Of a stretch of 64,000 nt of DNA, positions 34,741 through 44,339 are shown in pieces. The DNA lies in NCBI GenBank assembly GCA_934168365.1, contig CAKPNJ010000003.1, forward strand, positions 1 to 64,000. The letters are read 5' to 3'. Source of the DNA: an uncultured Clostridia bacterium. Its GTDB lineage: Bacteria > Bacillota > Clostridia > TANB77 > CAG-508. Made by a program: the position numbers and the translations under genes. The notes beneath the pieces were generated by a model. The model was not told the DNA's origin and searched no databases. It saw only the letters and a program-made list of their open reading frames with translations. How positions within the stretch are numbered: position 1 is the first letter of the stretch; every line of letters starts with the position of its first letter.

Positions 34741-34774
34741 AAAAGTGTTGTAAATGTAAATTTACAGCACTTTT
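34741..34774 (+). terminator. rpmE terminator
   Basis: A 15-base arm pairs with 34760-34774 through one wobble, loop GTAA, followed by T's. Confidence 0.8.
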
Positions 34775-34854
34775 ATTTTGCGTAGCACTTGAAAAAAATG
34801 CTCGATTATTGTAGAATATATTAGATTTATAAAGAAAATATCGGAGGAAAGATT

Positions 34855-36267
34855 GTGGCAAAAATAGAAGTAAATAAACAATTAGAAGATATAAAAAAAG
34901 TAGCTTCATTAAATGAAGGAAAAAACTTAAAATATTGCATTTTGACAATGGGATGTCAGTTAAATGAGAATGATTCAGAAAAGCTTTGTGGAATGATGGA
35001 AAGCATGAATTATACTAAAACCGACAAATTATCTGACGCTGATTTGATTGTGTTTAATACTTGCTGTGTTCGTGAAAATGCAGAGGATAAGCTATTTGGT
35101 AAATTAGGCGAAGTAAAAAAATATAAAGAAGCCAAAGGCACTATAATAGCAATTGGTGGATGTATGATGCAAGAAAAACATATTGTAGATAAATTAAAAC
35201 AAAGCTATCCATTTTTTGATATTCTATTTGGTACACACACACTTCAAGAATTTCCAACAGATTTATACAATGTGTTATGCAACAAAAAAAGAATAGAAGA
35301 TGTATTAGATATAGATGGAGATGTAATTGAAGGCTTACCAATATCAAGAGAAGATAAAATAAAAGCATCGGTAACAATTATGAACGGATGTAACAACTTC
35401 TGTAGCTATTGCATAGTACCTTACGTTAGAGGAAGAGAAAGAAGTAGAGAACCAAGAGATATTATAAACGAAGTAAAAAAATTAGCAGAACAAGGTTACA
35501 AAGAAATTACTCTTTTAGGTCAAAATGTTAATTCATATTTAAGAAATGAAAAAGAAAAAGGTATTGAATTTGAACAATATGAAGGAGTTAACTCATTTGC
35601 AACTTTACTAAGAGCTATAAACAAAATAGATGGAATAGAAAGAATTCGTTTTGTGTCTCCACATCCAAAGGATTTTACAGATGACGTTATAGAAGCAATT
35701 AGAGATTGTGAAAAAGTATGTAAATTAGTTCATTTACCACTTCAATCAGGAAGTAGTGGAATTTTAAAAGTAATGAATAGAAAATACACTAAAGACCAAT
35801 ACTTAAGTTTAGTAGAGAAAATGAAAAATCAAATTCCAAATCTTACTCTTTCTACAGATATTATAGTAGGATTTCCAGGTGAGACAGAAGAAGACTTTGA
35901 AGCTACTTTAGATGTTGTTTCAAAAGTAAACTTTGAGCAGGTATATATGTTTATTTATTCTAGAAGAGTTGGAACTCCGGGCGATAAGATGGAAAATCAA
36001 ATTCCAGAAGACATTAAACATAAAAGATTTGACAGATTAAAACAATTAGTAGAAAGTCAAATTTCAGAAAGAAATAAGGAGTATGTGGGAACTGTTCAAA
36101 AAATTCTCGTAGAAGGAAGAAGCAAAACAAATGACAATATGCTTACAGGAAGATCTGACTCAAATAAAGTAGTAATACTAGAAGGTTGTGATGAGCTGGT
36201 AGGCAAAATGGTTGAAATAAAGATAGTTTCAGAACATATGTGGTATTTGAAAGGGGAAATAGTATAA
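34855..36267 (+). CDS. miaB: tRNA 2-methylthio-N6-isopentenyladenosine synthase
   Basis: A 470-residue radical-SAM methylthiotransferase that adds 2-methylthio to i6A37 in tRNAs reading UNN codons. Three Cys of the N-terminal cluster are seen (GCQLNEND with Cys34, CCVREN, GGCMMQ). The radical SAM motif CX3CX2C is Cys179, Cys183, Cys186. The C-terminal TRAM domain is near 400-465. It starts at GTG 34855 after CGGAGGA. It heads a unit with a helix-turn-helix gene, mutS and a membrane acyltransferase. Confidence 0.95.
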   Translation: MAKIEVNKQLEDIKKVASLNEGKNLKYCILTMGCQLNENDSEKLCGMMESMNYTKTDKLSDADLIVFNTCCVRENAEDKLFGKLGEVKKYKEAKGTIIAIGGCMMQEKHIVDKLKQSYPFFDILFGTHTLQEFPTDLYNVLCNKKRIEDVLDIDGDVIEGLPISREDKIKASVTIMNGCNNFCSYCIVPYVRGRERSREPRDIINEVKKLAEQGYKEITLLGQNVNSYLRNEKEKGIEFEQYEGVNSFATLLRAINKIDGIERIRFVSPHPKDFTDDVIEAIRDCEKVCKLVHLPLQSGSSGILKVMNRKYTKDQYLSLVEKMKNQIPNLTLSTDIIVGFPGETEEDFEATLDVVSKVNFEQVYMFIYSRRVGTPGDKMENQIPEDIKHKRFDRLKQLVESQISERNKEYVGTVQKILVEGRSKTNDNMLTGRSDSNKVVILEGCDELVGKMVEIKIVSEHMWYLKGEIV

Positions 36268-36268
36268 A

Positions 36269-37003
36269 ATGAAAGAGATAAAAGATAGTGAATTCGAACA
36301 ATTGATGTTAGAAGTTATAGAAGGTAAAAAGTCTAGAGTTAAGCTTGCAGAAGAATTACAAACAGACTGGAGAAATTTAAATAAAAAAATTCAATTATTA
36401 TCAATGACTAACCCAGAATTATACAAGAAATTTGTTGAAAAATATCCATATAAGCCAAAAGAAATAACAGCAATACCATTAAAGACAATGCTAGTAGAAT
36501 TTTTAAAAACAGGAATAAGAATGCAAGATTTGGCTGATAAATATGGAATAGGTGAAAGGACTTTACGAAGAAAAATAGATGCATTAAAAAAATCAGATGA
36601 TCCTAAAGACAGAGAGTTACATGATATTTGTAAACAAACAGCTTATAACCGAGCTCATGGAAAAAAGATGCATTTTGAGCTTCAAAGAAAGATTGATGAA
36701 TTAGAAATACAAGAAGAAGAAATAAAACAAGATGACAAAGAAAAAAGAAGACAACAATTACTTCAAATAGAGAAAAATTATAACGAATTGTGTAGAATAA
36801 TGTCAAAGGAAAAAGCAGCAGAGGCGATGGGATATACATACAATAGAGTATATAAATTGCTAGACGAACTCTATTGCATGGAAATTCAAAATAATGCAAT
36901 TAAAGGTTTTAAGGAAGGTATAAAAGTAAATCCAAAAGAGACAAATCAAGTTTTAGATGAACAAATAACAAAGCCAACAACTGAAACAGAAAAGGAGAAA
37001 TAA
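36269..37003 (+). CDS. Helix-turn-helix protein between miaB and mutS
   Basis: A 244-residue protein without a family I can name. A helix-turn-helix is likely at about residues 88-112 (MQDLADKYGIGERTLRRKID). A second lies near 185-205 (EKAAEAMGYTYNRVYKLLDE). A Gln/Lys-rich coiled coil joins them and the tail is polar. It starts one base after miaB stops and ends 2 bases before mutS, so it is tightly coupled. It may bind DNA or RNA; a role in tRNA or mismatch repair control is only context. Confidence 0.55.
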   Translation: MKEIKDSEFEQLMLEVIEGKKSRVKLAEELQTDWRNLNKKIQLLSMTNPELYKKFVEKYPYKPKEITAIPLKTMLVEFLKTGIRMQDLADKYGIGERTLRRKIDALKKSDDPKDRELHDICKQTAYNRAHGKKMHFELQRKIDELEIQEEEIKQDDKEKRRQQLLQIEKNYNELCRIMSKEKAAEAMGYTYNRVYKLLDELYCMEIQNNAIKGFKEGIKVNPKETNQVLDEQITKPTTETEKEK

Positions 37004-37005
37004 AC

Positions 37006-39618
37006 ATGGCAGAATATTCACCTATGATGCAACATTATTTACAAACAAAAGAAGAATATAAAGATTGCATTTTATTTTATCGTTTGGGCGATTTTTATGA
37101 AATGTTTTTTGATGATGCAATTACAGCTTCAAGAGAATTAGAGCTAACACTGACTGGCAAAGACTGTGGACAAGCTGAGAGAGCTCCAATGTGTGGAATA
37201 CCATATCATGCTGCAGAAACATATATTGCAAGATTAATTGAAAAAGGATACAAAGTTGCAATCTGTGAGCAACTTGAAGATCCAAAACAAGCTAAAGGAA
37301 TTGTAAAAAGAGATGTTATAAGAGTCGTAACACCTGGTACTGTAATGGAAAGTAATCTTCTGGAAGAAAAGAAAAATAACTATATAATGTCAATATATAA
37401 AAATGGAATTTATTATGGAGTAGCAGTTTGTGATTTGACAACAGCAGATTTTAAAACCACACAAATTAAAGACCAAAATAATTTTATCACCTTAATGGAT
37501 GAAATTTCAAGATTTTCACCAGCTGAAATTGTTGTGAATACTATGATGTATGAATCAGCTCAAGAAATTAGTAAAATACGTGAAAGATTTAATATATACA
37601 TATCAAAACTAGATGATGAAAAATTTAATACAGATTATAATGAATTTAAAATTAAATATGATATATTAAATGAAAATGAGCAAGAGGTTGAAGATATATC
37701 TGATAGTGTATTGTGTGTTGCAGCAAGTAATGGATTATTAAATTATTTGAAAGATACTCAAAAAAGCAACTTAGACTATATTCATAAAATTGTGTTATAT
37801 TATACAACACATTATATGAATTTAGATATAAATGCAAGAAGAAACTTAGAAATAACAGAAAAGTTAAGAGATAAAAGCAAAAAGGGAACTTTACTTTGGG
37901 TTCTTGATAAAACTTCAACATCAATGGGAGGAAGATTATTAAGAAGATGGCTTAATGATCCTTTAATAGATGTATGCAAGATAAATGAAAGACTAGAAGC
38001 TGTTAAAGAATTGAAAGAAGATATAATTTTAAGAGGAGATGTTATTGACAGCTTAAAAAAAGTGTATGATATTGAAAGATTAGCAGGAAAAATATCTTAT
38101 GGTAGTGCAAATGCAAGAGATTTACTTTCATTAAAAAACTCTGCTAAACAATTACCTGATGTAAAGAAAACACTTTCACAAACAAAATCTCCATTATTAA
38201 CTCAATTATATGATAATTTAGATACCTTAGAAGACGTTTACCAAATGATTGAAGATTCAATTATTGACGATCCACCTATAAGCGTAAAAGAAGGTGGAAT
38301 AATAAAATTAGGATATGATGAAGAGATAGATCACCTAAAAAAAGCAACAACAGAAGGTAAAAGTTGGGTTCTAGAAATAGAAGCAAAAGAAAGAGAAACA
38401 ACAGGAATAAAAGGATTGAAGGTTGGATTTAATAAAGTATTTGGATATTTTATTGAAGTAACAAAATCTAATTTATCAATGGTTCCAGATAGATTTATTC
38501 GTAAACAAACTTTAGCAAACTGTGAAAGATATATAACCGAAGAATTAAAAAAAGTTGAAAATGAAATTTTAGGTGCAGAAGAAAAAGTTGTAAATTTAGA
38601 ATACAATGCCTTTTGTGAAATAAGAGAAAAAATAGAAAAGCAAATATTAAGAGTTCAAAAATCAGCAAGTATCATAGCTACATTAGATGTTCTAACATCT
38701 TTAGCAACAGTGGCAGATGACATGAACTATGTAATGCCAATAGTTGATAATAGTGGAATGATAGATATTAAAGATGGACGTCACCCTGTTATTGAAAAGA
38801 TATTGCCAGGTGGAAGCTTTGTTGAGAACGATACATATTTAGACAAAAATGATAATCGCCTAGCAATTATTACAGGTCCTAACATGGCAGGTAAATCTAC
38901 ATATATGAGACAAGTTGCATTGATAACACTTATGGCACAAGTTGGAAGTTTTGTACCAGCATCTTATGCAAAAATTGGCGTAGTTGATAAAATATTTACC
39001 AGAGTTGGAGCATCGGACGATTTAAGTATGGGACAAAGTACTTTCATGGTTGAGATGATGGAAGTTGCAGCTATATTAAAAGAAGCTACATCAAATAGTT
39101 TAGTTATTTTAGATGAAATAGGCAGAGGAACATCTACTTATGATGGACTTTCAATTGCATGGGCAGTAGCTGAATATATTTCAGATAAAGAAAAATGTGG
39201 AGCTAAAACTCTATTTGCAACACATTATCATGAGCTAACATCACTAGAAGAAAAACTAGAAGGAGTTAAAAATTATTCTGTTGCTGTAAAAGAAAAGGGA
39301 GAAGATGTCATTTTCTTAAGAAAAATTGTATCAGGTGGAACTGATGAAAGTTATGGCGTACATGTTGCAAAGCTTGCAGGAGTGCCACAAATTGTAACAA
39401 AACGTGCCAATGAAATTTTAAAAACTTTAGAAAGAAAAAGTGTACTCGGAGAAAAGGCACAAGAAAAAGAAAATAAAAAAGTCGCAACAGGGCAATTAGA
39501 TTTATATAATTATAAATTGGCTGAGATAGCACACGAATTGGATAAAGTGGATTTAAATGAATTAACACCAATAGAAGCATTGAATACTTTGGTTAATATG
39601 AAGGAAAAAATGAAATAG
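37006..39618 (+). CDS. mutS: DNA mismatch repair protein MutS
   Basis: An 870-residue MutS1-type mismatch recognition ATPase. The N-terminal FYRLGDFYEMFFDDA carries the Phe-x-Glu mismatch-wedge motif. The lever and clamp follow, then Walker A GPNMAGKST near residue 626, the DEIGRGTSTYDG Walker B block and the ATHYHEL switch. AAAGGAG is upstream of ATG 37006. MutL does not follow; the next gene is an acyltransferase. Confidence 0.97.
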   Translation: MAEYSPMMQHYLQTKEEYKDCILFYRLGDFYEMFFDDAITASRELELTLTGKDCGQAERAPMCGIPYHAAETYIARLIEKGYKVAICEQLEDPKQAKGIVKRDVIRVVTPGTVMESNLLEEKKNNYIMSIYKNGIYYGVAVCDLTTADFKTTQIKDQNNFITLMDEISRFSPAEIVVNTMMYESAQEISKIRERFNIYISKLDDEKFNTDYNEFKIKYDILNENEQEVEDISDSVLCVAASNGLLNYLKDTQKSNLDYIHKIVLYYTTHYMNLDINARRNLEITEKLRDKSKKGTLLWVLDKTSTSMGGRLLRRWLNDPLIDVCKINERLEAVKELKEDIILRGDVIDSLKKVYDIERLAGKISYGSANARDLLSLKNSAKQLPDVKKTLSQTKSPLLTQLYDNLDTLEDVYQMIEDSIIDDPPISVKEGGIIKLGYDEEIDHLKKATTEGKSWVLEIEAKERETTGIKGLKVGFNKVFGYFIEVTKSNLSMVPDRFIRKQTLANCERYITEELKKVENEILGAEEKVVNLEYNAFCEIREKIEKQILRVQKSASIIATLDVLTSLATVADDMNYVMPIVDNSGMIDIKDGRHPVIEKILPGGSFVENDTYLDKNDNRLAIITGPNMAGKSTYMRQVALITLMAQVGSFVPASYAKIGVVDKIFTRVGASDDLSMGQSTFMVEMMEVAAILKEATSNSLVILDEIGRGTSTYDGLSIAWAVAEYISDKEKCGAKTLFATHYHELTSLEEKLEGVKNYSVAVKEKGEDVIFLRKIVSGGTDESYGVHVAKLAGVPQIVTKRANEILKTLERKSVLGEKAQEKENKKVATGQLDLYNYKLAEIAHELDKVDLNELTPIEALNTLVNMKEKMK

Positions 39619-39628
39619 GGAGTAACAA

Positions 39629-40744
39629 ATGAAAGAAAAATCAAATAAGCAATTTATGATTTTATCTGCAATAGGCATAATACAAGTGGTTATGTGCCAT
39701 TTAGCACCAGACGTAAAATTAACTGGATACATATTTCCATATACTTCGTTTTTTATGCCTATGTTTGTGTTTATATCAGGATATTTTTATTCGGTAAAAA
39801 AGGAAGAACATATATTTAAAACTATATGGGAAAAATTTAAGAAAATAATGTTACCATTTTTGATTATAAATTTATGTTATGGAATAATAAATACAATATT
39901 AAGAAATGCAGGAATTATAAATTATGGAAGAGATATTAGCTTATACACATTATTTATACAACCATTTATAAATAATAGTCAATTTATTTTTAATTTCCCA
40001 TCATGGTTTATACCAGCATTTTTCACAACATATATCGTTTACTTGCTAATACATAAACTAACATCGAAAATAAAGCTAAATGAATATATCTTGTTGCTAA
40101 TACTATTAGTTGGAAATATGATAGCAGTGTATAATCAGGAAATTGCTAGATTAGAAGATATAAGGTCTTTATTATTAAGAATACTATTCTTCTTGCCATT
40201 TTTTCAAATGGGTTATTTGTATAAAACAACTTGGCAAAAATATGAAGAAAGAGTGAAAACTTGGATTTGCATACCTATAGTGATAATAATAAATATTATT
40301 TTAATATCAATTTTTAAAGATATTGAATATGATTTACATGAATTTTCAGGATTTATACAAAATGCATATTATTTGCCAATATTAACATTTGTAACAGGAA
40401 CTTTGTTCTGGCTTAGAATTTCTAAAATTCTTGAAAAATGGATAGGAAATAATAAATTAGTAAATTACATTAGTAATAATACATTTTCAATAATGTCACA
40501 TCATTTATTTTATATATTTATACTTAACTTTGTACTATATTTAATAAATGTTCCATATTTTGATTTACCGAATTTTCAAAATGGATGGATATATAGATAC
40601 CAAATACTAGGTTGGGAGATTCCATTACAAATTGGATATTTACTACTCGGAGTACTCGGACCAATTGGAATGAAATATTTATATGATAAGATTAACATAA
40701 AACTTTACAAAAATAAAGAAAAGGTGTATAATGATAAGAACTAG
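39629..40744 (+). CDS. Acyltransferase 3-family membrane protein
   Basis: A 371-residue integral membrane protein with about ten membrane helices. The early segment QVVMCHLAPDVK holds the His of acyltransferase 3 proteins, and FVFISGYFYS and WFIPAFF are familiar blocks. Such proteins O-acetylate or succinylate sugars on cell-surface glycans; the acceptor is unknown. It is 10 bases after mutS and may be co-transcribed. The last part contains the promoter of the next gene. Confidence 0.8.
   Translation: MKEKSNKQFMILSAIGIIQVVMCHLAPDVKLTGYIFPYTSFFMPMFVFISGYFYSVKKEEHIFKTIWEKFKKIMLPFLIINLCYGIINTILRNAGIINYGRDISLYTLFIQPFINNSQFIFNFPSWFIPAFFTTYIVYLLIHKLTSKIKLNEYILLLILLVGNMIAVYNQEIARLEDIRSLLLRILFFLPFFQMGYLYKTTWQKYEERVKTWICIPIVIIINIILISIFKDIEYDLHEFSGFIQNAYYLPILTFVTGTLFWLRISKILEKWIGNNKLVNYISNNTFSIMSHHLFYIFILNFVLYLINVPYFDLPNFQNGWIYRYQILGWEIPLQIGYLLLGVLGPIGMKYLYDKINIKLYKNKEKVYNDKN
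40704..40732 (+). promoter_or_regulatory. Promoter of the Cys-rich small gene
   Basis: TTTACA (40704-40709), 17-base spacer, TATAAT (40727-40732), inside the end of the preceding gene. Confidence 0.75.
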
Positions 40745-40784
40745 TTGGCTAAATGCTGACAAATATATTATAAGGAGAATTTGC

Positions 40785-40940
40785 ATGGTAAATAACGCAC
40801 GGACAGTAAGAAAAGGAAACTCCAATGTTTGCCTGAAAATTGAGCATTGTATGCTCAGCTGGAAAGGCGGAAAAAAGTGTTCCAAGAATAAATGCAGAAG
40901 TTATACAGACCCAAGGAACTCGAAAAATAAAAAGAAGTGA
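40785..40940 (+). CDS. Small basic Cys-rich protein
   Basis: A 51-residue protein with four Cys (16, 22, 32, 37), many Lys/Arg and a Lys-rich tail. No family is recognised; the spacing would suit a small zinc site or disulphide fold. ATG 40785 is chosen because AAGGAG is 7 bases upstream. It has its own promoter and terminator, so it is an independent gene. Codons are less AT-rich than its neighbours. Confidence 0.6.
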   Translation: MVNNARTVRKGNSNVCLKIEHCMLSWKGGKKCSKNKCRSYTDPRNSKNKKK

Positions 40941-40949
40941 AATTTTCCG

Positions 40950-40984
40950 ACGAGCAGATCAGAAGTATGGTCTGTTCGTTTTTT
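40950..40984 (+). terminator. Terminator
   Basis: ACGAGCAGATC (40950-40960) pairs with GGTCTGTTCGT (40969-40979) through two wobbles, followed by T's. Confidence 0.8.
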
Positions 40985-41072
40985 ATTCATAATAACCAGT
41001 TGACTAAAATAGATATAAGATATAAAATACTATTGTTAAATTTAAAGAATTTTAGAGAGGAATGTTGCTAAT

Positions 41073-42710
41073 ATGAATATAAAACTAAATACCGAAATAT
41101 TAGAAGTAGAAGAGAATAAGTCGATTATAGAATTGTTTGATAAAGAAATTGGAGAAAACAAAAAGATTATTGCTTGTGATATAAATAACGAAATTAAATC
41201 TTTAAATTTTATTCCAAAGGAAAATGACAATGTTAATTTTGTAGATGTTACTAGTAGGGACGGAAGAAGAACATATATTAGAGGGCTTTTATTCATAATG
41301 AGTATGGCTTTTGATAAATGCTATCCAGAAGCTTTTCTATCAGTAAATTATCAATTAACAAATGCTATGTATTGCGAAGTAGATAATTTAGAAGTTACAA
41401 AAGAAATGATAGAAAATGTTAATAACAAAATGAAAGAATTAGTAGCTAAAAGTTTACCAATAAAAAAAGTTGAAATGACAAAAGAAGAGGCTATAAAATT
41501 CTATGAAAAGGAAAATAGTTTAAGGGGAATATTACAATTAGATAATGAGCAAAAAAAAGGAGTTTCTTTATATTTTTGTGAAGATTATTATAATTATTTC
41601 TATGGAGTAATGCCTATAGATACAAGTTATATAAATGTATTTGATATTATTCCATATAATGATGGATTCTTATTACGTTATCCAGATAAAGAAAATCCAG
41701 AGGTATTAGAGCCTGGGCTAGTAAGTAAAAAAATGATTTCAACTTTAGATGAATACAAAGATATTCATAGAGTATTAGATGTAAACACAATATATAAGTT
41801 GAATAAACAAATCAGAGAAGGAAAGTCTGCTGAACTTGTACTATTGGCAGAAGCTTTACACGAAAAAAAGATTTCCGATATAGCAGATAATGTTGTAAAA
41901 AGAAAAAATGTAAAAGTAATTCTAATTGCAGGTCCATCATCATCTGGAAAAACTACATTTGCTAAAAGACTTGGAATTCAATTAAGATTAAATGGTCTAA
42001 AACCAGTGACTATATCTGTTGACGATTATTTTGTTGAAAGAGAACAAACACCTCTAGATGAAAATGGAAAATATAATTTCGAATGTATAGAAGCAATTGA
42101 TTTAAAACTATTTAATGAACATTTAACGACTTTATTAAATGGTGGAGAAATACTTTGCCCAACCTTTGATTTTAAAGAAGGAAGCAAAAAGTATACAGGC
42201 AAGAAAATGAGATTAGCAGAAGATGAAGTTCTTGTAATTGAAGGAATTCACTGCCTAAATGATAAACTAACAGAATCAATTCCAAAAGAATTAAAATACA
42301 AAATTTACATTAGTGCGTTAACTGTTCTTAATGTTGACTACTATAATAGAATATCTACAACAGATAGCAGATTAATTAGAAGAATGGTAAGAGACCATAA
42401 TTTTAGAGGCTATACTGCTATGCATACCTTACAAATGTGGAATTCTGTAAATAAAGGCGAAAATCAATATATTTTCCCATTCCAAGATGAAGCAGATAGT
42501 ATGTTTAATACTTCTTTAATATATGAACTATGTGTATTAAAAAAATATGCCTTACCAATGTTACAAGAAATTGATAATTCTTATGTAGAATATGCAGAAG
42601 CTAAGAGACTATGTGAATTTTTAAAGTATTTTGAAGATATTGAAGATAAGTATGTTCCTCAAAATTCATTGCTTCGCGAATTTATTGGAGGCAGTATTTT
42701 CGAATACTAA
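41073..42710 (+). CDS. Uridine-kinase-like nucleoside kinase with TGS and tRNA-synthetase SAD-like domains
   Basis: A 545-residue protein. Residues about 1-60 resemble a TGS domain, and 70-270 a ThrRS second-additional (editing-type) domain. The kinase core starts at GPSSSGKTTFAKR (about 290) with the later VEGIHCLND and RLIRRMVRDHNFRG. Clostridia carry this fused kinase widely; it is thought to phosphorylate a nucleoside, but the substrate and the purpose of the synthetase-like domains are not established. GAGAGG precedes ATG 41073. An RNHCP gene follows after 12 bases. Confidence 0.85.
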   Translation: MNIKLNTEILEVEENKSIIELFDKEIGENKKIIACDINNEIKSLNFIPKENDNVNFVDVTSRDGRRTYIRGLLFIMSMAFDKCYPEAFLSVNYQLTNAMYCEVDNLEVTKEMIENVNNKMKELVAKSLPIKKVEMTKEEAIKFYEKENSLRGILQLDNEQKKGVSLYFCEDYYNYFYGVMPIDTSYINVFDIIPYNDGFLLRYPDKENPEVLEPGLVSKKMISTLDEYKDIHRVLDVNTIYKLNKQIREGKSAELVLLAEALHEKKISDIADNVVKRKNVKVILIAGPSSSGKTTFAKRLGIQLRLNGLKPVTISVDDYFVEREQTPLDENGKYNFECIEAIDLKLFNEHLTTLLNGGEILCPTFDFKEGSKKYTGKKMRLAEDEVLVIEGIHCLNDKLTESIPKELKYKIYISALTVLNVDYYNRISTTDSRLIRRMVRDHNFRGYTAMHTLQMWNSVNKGENQYIFPFQDEADSMFNTSLIYELCVLKKYALPMLQEIDNSYVEYAEAKRLCEFLKYFEDIEDKYVPQNSLLREFIGGSIFEY

Positions 42711-42722
42711 GAGGTAGAATAT

Positions 42723-43031
42723 ATGGGAAGAAAATTTACAAAAATAGATGAAGCATTTGTATGTGAAAATTGCGGAAAGCAAATAAACCCACTTGGATAT
42801 ACTTGCAGAGATCATTGCAATTATTGTTTACATTCAAAACATGTAGATATAAATCCGGGTGATAGAGAAGAAGAATGCCATGGCGACTTAGAACCTATTA
42901 GGGTTGAACTTGATAGTAAAAAGGGTTATGTCATAATCTATAAATGCAAGAAATGCGGAGTGATACGCAAAAACAAAGCAGCAGAGGATGACAATATAGA
43001 TTTAATAATTGAGTTGACTACAAAACAATAG
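42723..43031 (+). CDS. RNHCP domain protein
   Basis: A 102-residue zinc-type protein. FVCENCGKQINPLGY is followed by CRDHCNYCLHSKHVDINPGDR, the RNHCP signature, then CHGDLEPIRVE and YKCKKCGVIRKNKA. The Cys pairs should hold zinc. The role is unknown; the CPxCG-like Cys pairs suggest nucleic acid or ribosome association. It sits downstream of the uridine-kinase-like gene with AGAGG before the start. Confidence 0.85.
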   Translation: MGRKFTKIDEAFVCENCGKQINPLGYTCRDHCNYCLHSKHVDINPGDREEECHGDLEPIRVELDSKKGYVIIYKCKKCGVIRKNKAAEDDNIDLIIELTTKQ

Positions 43032-43101
43032 AGAGGTTTTAATAAAATATAACCTTTCCATTGTTTCGTGGTTACATATCTAATACGTAATAAACGAATC
43101 A

Positions 43102-43854
43102 TTAAATATACCCAAAAGTGCGAAGTTTGTTTATTGAATTGATTAATTCATCTTTTCTTTTTACTTCAATAAGTACATCTAAATCATGCTTATTACAGAA
43201 ATCTAATTCTTCCTTAATATCAAGGATACCTGTAAATAGTTCTTGATGATCTTTGAAACCATTATAATCGTGTAAATGAACATGTTTAATTTTATCTTTA
43301 TATTTTAGAAATTCTTCTTTAGCGATATTACCATATCTAATATTATGTCCTAAATCTAATGTGAAAAATAAATTATCATAATTTGCAATAATTTCAATTG
43401 CTTTTAAAGTATAAGATTCTATTTTTACATTCTCAAATAAGATAGTAGCATTATATTTACTTGCTATTTTAGAAAGTGCATTACATGAATTTTTATATGC
43501 ATCCAAATATTCACTCAAGTATTCCTCGTAAATAAATATTTTTTTATCTGGTAACGAAAAATGAATACCGGGGTCAAGATGAATATTATATTTGAGAATA
43601 TGGTGCTTTGTACCAAAAGATATAATTCTTTCTATTTCATTTAAATAAAACTTGCGTAAAGAATCATTTAATTCACCAACATCAATTTTTTCTGATAGAT
43701 GAATAGTAAAAGCATTGCTATCTAATAGAGTGGTATCTAAGCTTTCTAAGAAGCAGTATGGTATATCTAGATTTAATTCAATAAAATCCAAATTAAGCTC
43801 TTGAGCTAGTTTCACATTTTCTTCTAAAGAATGAAGTTCGACTAATATAGGCAT
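43102..43854 (-). CDS. TIM-barrel sugar isomerase/AP endonuclease 2-like protein
   Basis: A 250-residue xylose isomerase-like TIM barrel. Metal ligands are suggested by Glu in FIELNLDIPY, HLDPGIHF, LFENVKIES, FTLDLGHN and VHLHDYNG. This family includes sugar isomerases, epimerases and AP endonuclease IV; the substrate is unknown. On the - strand the GGAGG before the gene sits 8-10 bases ahead of an out-of-frame ATG that runs into a stop, while the in-frame ATG 43854 has a weak site. A frameshift near the start is possible. Confidence 0.7.
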   Translation of the reverse strand: MPILVELHSLEENVKLAQELNLDFIELNLDIPYCFLESLDTTLLDSNAFTIHLSEKIDVGELNDSLRKFYLNEIERIISFGTKHHILKYNIHLDPGIHFSLPDKKIFIYEEYLSEYLDAYKNSCNALSKIASKYNATILFENVKIESYTLKAIEIIANYDNLFFTLDLGHNIRYGNIAKEEFLKYKDKIKHVHLHDYNGFKDHQELFTGILDIKEELDFCNKHDLDVLIEVKRKDELINSINKLRTFGYI

Positions 43855-44004
43855 TCCGAAATCTCATATAATTGTTACCTCCATTATAAAAATTTATTAG
43901 TATTGTATCACAAGAGTGTTATTTAAGCAATAAATTACCCCCGTTATTTTATAGAAAAACAGACAGAAGTATACAAAAATTTAAAATTAAGTTTAGAAAA
44001 TATA

Positions 44005-44033
44005 TTGACAAAAATAAAAATAGTACATACAAT
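44005..44033 (+). promoter_or_regulatory. cysS promoter
   Basis: TTGACA (44005-44010), 17-base spacer, TACAAT (44028-44033), 27 bases before the leader peptide. Confidence 0.85.
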
Positions 44034-44059
44034 AATATAAATTGAAAGGAAAGATTCTA

Positions 44060-44101
44060 ATGTTATTAAAAAATATAATTTCTAATTGTTGTTGTAGGTG
44101 A
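44060..44101 (+). CDS. cysS leader peptide with three Cys codons
   Basis: A 13-residue peptide, MLLKNIISNCCCR, with three tandem TGT codons at 44087-44095 and the stop at 44099-44101. AAAGGAAAG lies 6 bases before the ATG and a consensus promoter precedes it. The arrangement is that of a ribosome-mediated attenuator: a ribosome short of Cys-tRNA would stall over the Cys codons. The Cys codons and the following Arg codon contain TGTAGG, which can pair with the next segment. Confidence 0.8.
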   Translation: MLLKNIISNCCCR

Positions 44102-44216
44102 TATACTCTGTCTGTTGTAGACATGAGTGTTAATAAGTATGCCTACAGTAGAAATTATATTAATAATATAGTAAAAGACTATGTAGGCAAAGCAAATGGA
44201 CACATAGTCTTTTTTT
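44093..44216 (+). promoter_or_regulatory. Transcription attenuator of cysS
   Basis: Segment 1, TGTAGG at 44093-44098 (in the Cys codons), pairs with CCTACA of segment 2, GCCTACA at 44141-44147. Segment 2 can instead pair with segment 3, TGTAGGC at 44182-44188 (7 bp). Segment 3 overlaps the left arm of the terminator, AAAAGACTATGT (44173-44184) with ACATAGTCTTTT (44202-44213), then T's. Stalling at the Cys codons would free segment 2 for segment 3, prevent the terminator and switch cysS on. A TGTCT/AGACA hairpin (44109-44123) may act as a pause. Confidence 0.8.
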
Positions 44217-44339
44217 GATAAAAAATAAGAGAAGAATGGAATTACTAAATTATGAATATTGCTAAAAAGTAATTAATTATAATAAATTTAAGATTAAATT
44301 AATAAAATAGTCTAGTACTAATTAAGGAGGTTATTTACA

